Below are positions 42,990-45,798 of a stretch of 45,798 nt of DNA, in pieces. Position numbers and translations under genes: made by a program. The DNA lies in assembly GCA_022797995.1 (NCBI GenBank), contig JAAWLQ010000002.1, forward strand, positions 1 to 45,798. Direction: 5' to 3'. This DNA is from Lachnospiraceae bacterium (GTDB taxonomy: Bacteria; Bacillota; Clostridia; Lachnospirales; Lachnospiraceae). The notes beneath the pieces are model-generated. The model was not told the origin of the DNA and did no database searches. It saw only the letters and a list, made by a program, of their open reading frames with translations. The first letter of the stretch is position 1. Each line of letters begins with the position of its first letter.

Positions 42990-45134
42990 ATGAATATAGA
43001 AAAGCAGATAGAATTTGACAAAATAAAGGATATATGGACGGCCCTTGCGGTGACGGACCAGGCGAAGGAGAACATTAGAAATACGACATTTTACCTGTCG
43101 GAGAGGGAACTGAGAAAACAGCTACGGGACACTACGGACAGCAGAAGGCTGATTGAAAAGCTGGGCACGCCGCCATTGCAGAACGTGGAGGAAGCGAAGG
43201 AGATTCTGATGATTGCCGAAAAGGGGGACTGCCTTACGCCCTATCAGCTGGAGCGGGTGGAAAGGGTACTTGCGGCCATAGGAAGGATGAAAAGATACCT
43301 GGAGAAGGGAAAGGAAGACGATAATCCTCTGGCGTATTATGGGGAAAATCTGGACGCCGTGGAAGAGTTGCGTGAAGAAATTGGAAGGCAGATCAGAGGC
43401 GGAGAGGTGGACGATTATGCGTCAAGGGAATTGTCACAGATCAGGATCCGGATGGCAGGATGTGAGGAGCAGATGAAGCAGAAGGCAGAGCAGGTCATGC
43501 GTTCTCAGAAAGAGTGTATGGCTGACCTTTACTGTACCACACGGAACGGAAGAATCTGTGTACCGGTGAAAAAGGAATATAAGTTCAGGATTTCGGGAAC
43601 GGTGGTGGACAAATCTGCAAGCGGCAGTACCCTGTTCATAGAGCCCACGGTCGCAGCCAGATACTATGAAGAATTGCAGCAGCTGAAAATCAGCGAGGAA
43701 AATGAGGTATACCGTATCCTGTATACACTGACGGCCATGCTGGGGGCGTCTGCGGAGGCAATGAAGGAGAATATCAGAGTAATGGAAGTGCTGGATTTCA
43801 TCCTGTCAAAGGGGAAGCTAAGCATCGACCTGCAAGCGACGGAGCCTTGTATCAATACGGAACGCAGGATTGTGTTAAAGGACGCCAGGCACCCGCTGAT
43901 GGACAGGGAGAGGAACGTGCCGCTGCAATTTGAAATCGGGGACACTGCCAGAGGCGTTGTGATTACTGGGCCCAATACGGGAGGAAAGACGGTGGCCATC
44001 AAGACCGTCATGTTGAACTGCATAATGGCCCAGTGCGGCCTTCATGTCACCTGCGGGGAAGCGGATATCTGTATGAACAGCGCCTATCTCTGTGATATCG
44101 GAGACGGACAGAACATTGCGGAGAATCTGTCCACCTTCTCGGCACATATCAAAAATGTGCTGGAGGTACTCCGTGAAGTGGATGCGGAAAGCCTGGTTAT
44201 TATGGACGAACTTGGGTCCGGCACCGACCCGGCGGAGGGCATGGGAATCGCGGTGGCCATACTGGAAGAGCTGCGAAAAAGTGGTGCGTTGTTCCTTGTT
44301 ACCACCCATTATCCTGAGATAAAGGAGTATGCGGACAGGACGGAAGGACTTGTCAACGCCCGTATGACCTTTGACAGGGAGACATTAAGCCCCACTTATC
44401 AGATGGTAATCGGGGAGGCGGGAGAGAGCTGCGCTTTCCATATTGCGGACAGGCTGGGGATGCCCCGGGAAATGCTGGAAACGGCAGTCCGCGCGGCTTA
44501 TGGGGAGGATGCCGTGGCCGGATATGCTTTCGGAGAGAACAGGGAGGACTCGGAGAAAAGTGGGACAGATGCGAAAATGAGCATGCCGGAAAAAGGGAGG
44601 ACAGCAGAAAACAGGGAAGTCGCAGAAAATAAGAATATGCCAGGGACCGAAAAGACAATAGAAAAGAGGAGTATGGCAGAGCACGAGAAGGCCGCAGAAA
44701 GAACGGATAAGGCAGAAAAAGAAAGAACAGCAGAAAAAAAGGGCATATCAGGGAAAGAGAAAGCAGGAAAAGAGAAAGCAGGAAAAGAGAGAACAGAGAA
44801 AACCAACCCTGGAAAAATTATCAAAATCAAAAAGGCAAAACCCAGGGAAGACTTGAGCACAAAGTACAAATTGGGTGACAGCGTCATGGTTTACCCGGAC
44901 AAAAAGATTGGCATTGTATGCAAACCCATCAATGAAAAGGGCGTACTGCGGGTACAGCTGCCAGACCGGAAGATATGGATTAATCACAAGCGGGTCAAGT
45001 TCCATGTGGCGGCGGAAGAACTGTATCCGGAGGATTATGATTTTAACATTCTCTTCGAGACGGTGGCCAACCGGAAAATCCTGCATGATATGGGCAGGAA
45101 GCATACGGAGGAGATTGTCCGGCGTGAGGAATAG
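42990..45134 (+). CDS. MutS2-like ATPase without Smr domain
   Basis: A 714-residue MutS-family ATPase. The N-terminal core/lever region and clamp-like coiled coil (about 1-300) lead to the ATPase with Walker A TGPNTGGKT near 327, Walker B SLVIMDELGSGTDP, and VTTHYPEIKEYA. Residues about 515-615 form a low-complexity Lys/Glu/Ala linker with AEKE/GKEKAGKE repeats. A KOW-like beta segment (KYKLGDSVMVYPDKKIGIV) ends the protein. The C-terminal Smr nuclease domain of canonical MutS2 is absent. MutS2 acts in recombination control or ribosome rescue; this paralogue is untested. GAAAGGA precedes the ATG. Confidence 0.88.
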   Translation: MNIEKQIEFDKIKDIWTALAVTDQAKENIRNTTFYLSERELRKQLRDTTDSRRLIEKLGTPPLQNVEEAKEILMIAEKGDCLTPYQLERVERVLAAIGRMKRYLEKGKEDDNPLAYYGENLDAVEELREEIGRQIRGGEVDDYASRELSQIRIRMAGCEEQMKQKAEQVMRSQKECMADLYCTTRNGRICVPVKKEYKFRISGTVVDKSASGSTLFIEPTVAARYYEELQQLKISEENEVYRILYTLTAMLGASAEAMKENIRVMEVLDFILSKGKLSIDLQATEPCINTERRIVLKDARHPLMDRERNVPLQFEIGDTARGVVITGPNTGGKTVAIKTVMLNCIMAQCGLHVTCGEADICMNSAYLCDIGDGQNIAENLSTFSAHIKNVLEVLREVDAESLVIMDELGSGTDPAEGMGIAVAILEELRKSGALFLVTTHYPEIKEYADRTEGLVNARMTFDRETLSPTYQMVIGEAGESCAFHIADRLGMPREMLETAVRAAYGEDAVAGYAFGENREDSEKSGTDAKMSMPEKGRTAENREVAENKNMPGTEKTIEKRSMAEHEKAAERTDKAEKERTAEKKGISGKEKAGKEKAGKERTEKTNPGKIIKIKKAKPREDLSTKYKLGDSVMVYPDKKIGIVCKPINEKGVLRVQLPDRKIWINHKRVKFHVAAEELYPEDYDFNILFETVANRKILHDMGRKHTEEIVRREE

Positions 45135-45215
45135 CAAGGTAAAGTGGTTTTGAAGCCAGCAAAGGCGAAGCTGAGGGTAGTGGGAGATTAAGGAAAATCT
45201 GATAATACTTAAGAA

Positions 45216-45254
45216 GGGATGCGTCTTACTTAGGTACGCATCCCATTCCCTTTT
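45216..45254 (+). terminator. terminator after the mutS2-like gene
   Basis: GGGATGCGT (45216-45224) pairs with ACGCATCCC (45236-45244), extended by an inner TAC/GTA, then ATTCCCTTTT. It overlaps the end of the convergent small ORF and may serve both strands. Confidence 0.75.
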
Positions 45255-45453
45255 ACCAATATTGTTTTACCTTTTCACTGGATTCAATTTCAGACAATTG
45301 GAATCTCTCTGCGATCCGCTTTATAGTTTCTGCAAATGAAACCCCTAAATCTTTACACATTAAAACAGCACCTTTAATCTGGCCTGTTAATTCGCTCTCT
45401 TCCCTCATTTGCTGAATCGCCAAGCATACATGCTTTTCGTATGCTTTACACAT
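45253..45453 (-). CDS. Rpn C-terminal-like small protein, overlapping the nuclease ORF
   Basis: A 66-residue protein starting MCKAYEKHVCLAIQQM and ending ETIKRIAERFQLSEIESSEK plus VKQYW. It matches in style the C-terminal tail of Rpn-family (PD-(D/E)XK, transposase-like) proteins, which usually read MCKAxxxM and end in a helical xxYW segment. Its ATG overlaps the nuclease stop by 8 bases, in the +1 frame. AAAGGAG lies 9 bases upstream, so it can be translated by itself. Either the nuclease gene is frameshifted, or this is a separately made small partner. Confidence 0.7.
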   Translation of the reverse strand: MCKAYEKHVCLAIQQMREESELTGQIKGAVLMCKDLGVSFAETIKRIAERFQLSEIESSEKVKQYW

Positions 45454-45798
45454 GATTCACTTCTCCTTTCCCTTCGGGATATTTCAGTTTGGATCCTGTA
45501 ACAACATTTATTACTTCCGCTGCCTGTCTTTCCATGCTTTGAAATTTTATGTCTTCCTCTACGATCTTATTTAGAGTCTGCTTATCTTTAGAATACTTAA
45601 TATATAGCATTACTTCACGCAAGTTCGAGTGAAATTCATTAATTTCGGCATCCGACATTTCCTTTGGGGCAATCAGGTTTACATGGTAGTCCGGTGCGTG
45701 TGCCAGAATTGCATTGTCAACATCGGAATACATTTCTTTCAGGGAGAGCGGCGCATCCCAGCTGTCTGATCCAAAATATATTACAAGGGTGACTACAG
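45446..45798 (-). CDS. Rpn family recombination-promoting nuclease, partial
   Basis: The gene enters from the right edge, and the frame is open to 45796. It reads VVTLVIYFGSDSWDAPLSL, then KEMYSDVDNAILAHAPDYHV, NLIAPKEMSD and IEEDIKFQ-like VEEDIKFQSMERQAAEVIN. The VIYFG-x-x-x-WD-x-P block is the hallmark of the Rpn/YhgA-like PD-(D/E)XK family of DNA nucleases. The catalytic N-terminus is outside the window. The ATG at 45733 is internal. It ends early at TAA 45446, with the expected C-terminal tail in the next frame. Confidence 0.85.
   Translation of the reverse strand, partial: VVTLVIYFGSDSWDAPLSLKEMYSDVDNAILAHAPDYHVNLIAPKEMSDAEINEFHSNLREVMLYIKYSKDKQTLNKIVEEDIKFQSMERQAAEVINVVTGSKLKYPEGKGEVNHV

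Noticed and set aside
1-45798. tRNA, rRNA and CRISPR arrays
   Set aside because: No cloverleaf-type sequence, rRNA segment or regularly spaced short repeats were seen on reading either strand.

Overview
The window reads as a chromosomal segment of a Clostridia-type Firmicute, most likely a member of the Lachnospiraceae. This is inferred from gene content and order: hprK / ROK glucokinase / murB / rapZ / whiA / HPr-like, LplB/YtcP-type sugar ABC importers with an AraC-type membrane regulator, a MutS2-like paralogue, a small alarmone synthetase, and purine-rich ribosome binding sites before most genes. No rRNA, tRNA or CRISPR array was seen.

Layout. 1-1672: end of trmB, thioredoxin and a YitT-type membrane protein. 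1746-3221 (minus): a DUF1846 protein bracketed by two related hairpins. 3503-9622: ftsH with an unusually long acidic tail, a small orphan antitoxin-like gene, a lipoprotein amidase and uvrC. 9956-17016: a carbon-control and envelope block, hprK-glk-murB-rapZ-whiA-crh-diacylglycerol kinase-fba. The HPr-like protein has Met at position 15 and keeps Ser46, so it looks like Crh, the regulatory target of HprK, rather than a PTS carrier. Two intergenic regions here, before glk and before crh, carry the same repeat / anti-repeat / hairpin / repeat architecture with different stem sequences. Two tandem ~190-bp non-coding units follow fba.

17506-33143: a glycan-use locus. It has an AraC-type membrane regulator facing a lipoprotein sugar-binding gene, two permeases, a degenerate group II intron, a second paralogous binding lipoprotein, then a beta-propeller/GH28 fusion, a GH39-like enzyme and a GH38 alpha-mannosidase. 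The simplest reading is import of oligosaccharides followed by cytoplasmic cleavage, since none of the enzymes has an evident signal peptide. 33278-35617: MATE and AEC transporters. 35633-36328 (minus): small alarmone synthetase. 36405-36611: a fragment of a mobile-element protein.

36806-42307: an HD-hydrolase/YbaK fusion, a TfoX-C-like protein, an ABC exporter behind a short leader ORF with competing hairpins, and a secreted repeat protein. 42407-42973: a dense non-coding stretch with a near-consensus promoter, a 12-codon ORF, two terminators and a further structured segment. 42990-45134: a MutS2-like protein without the Smr domain. 45253-45798 (minus): an Rpn-family nuclease entering from the window edge, whose C-terminal part lies in a separate overlapping ORF with its own ribosome binding site.

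The items most worth a second look are the switch-like elements before glk and crh, the split Rpn gene, the leader of the ABC exporter, the tandem units after fba, and the small transcription unit at 42407-42690. Domain calls are by reading conserved motifs, not by search.
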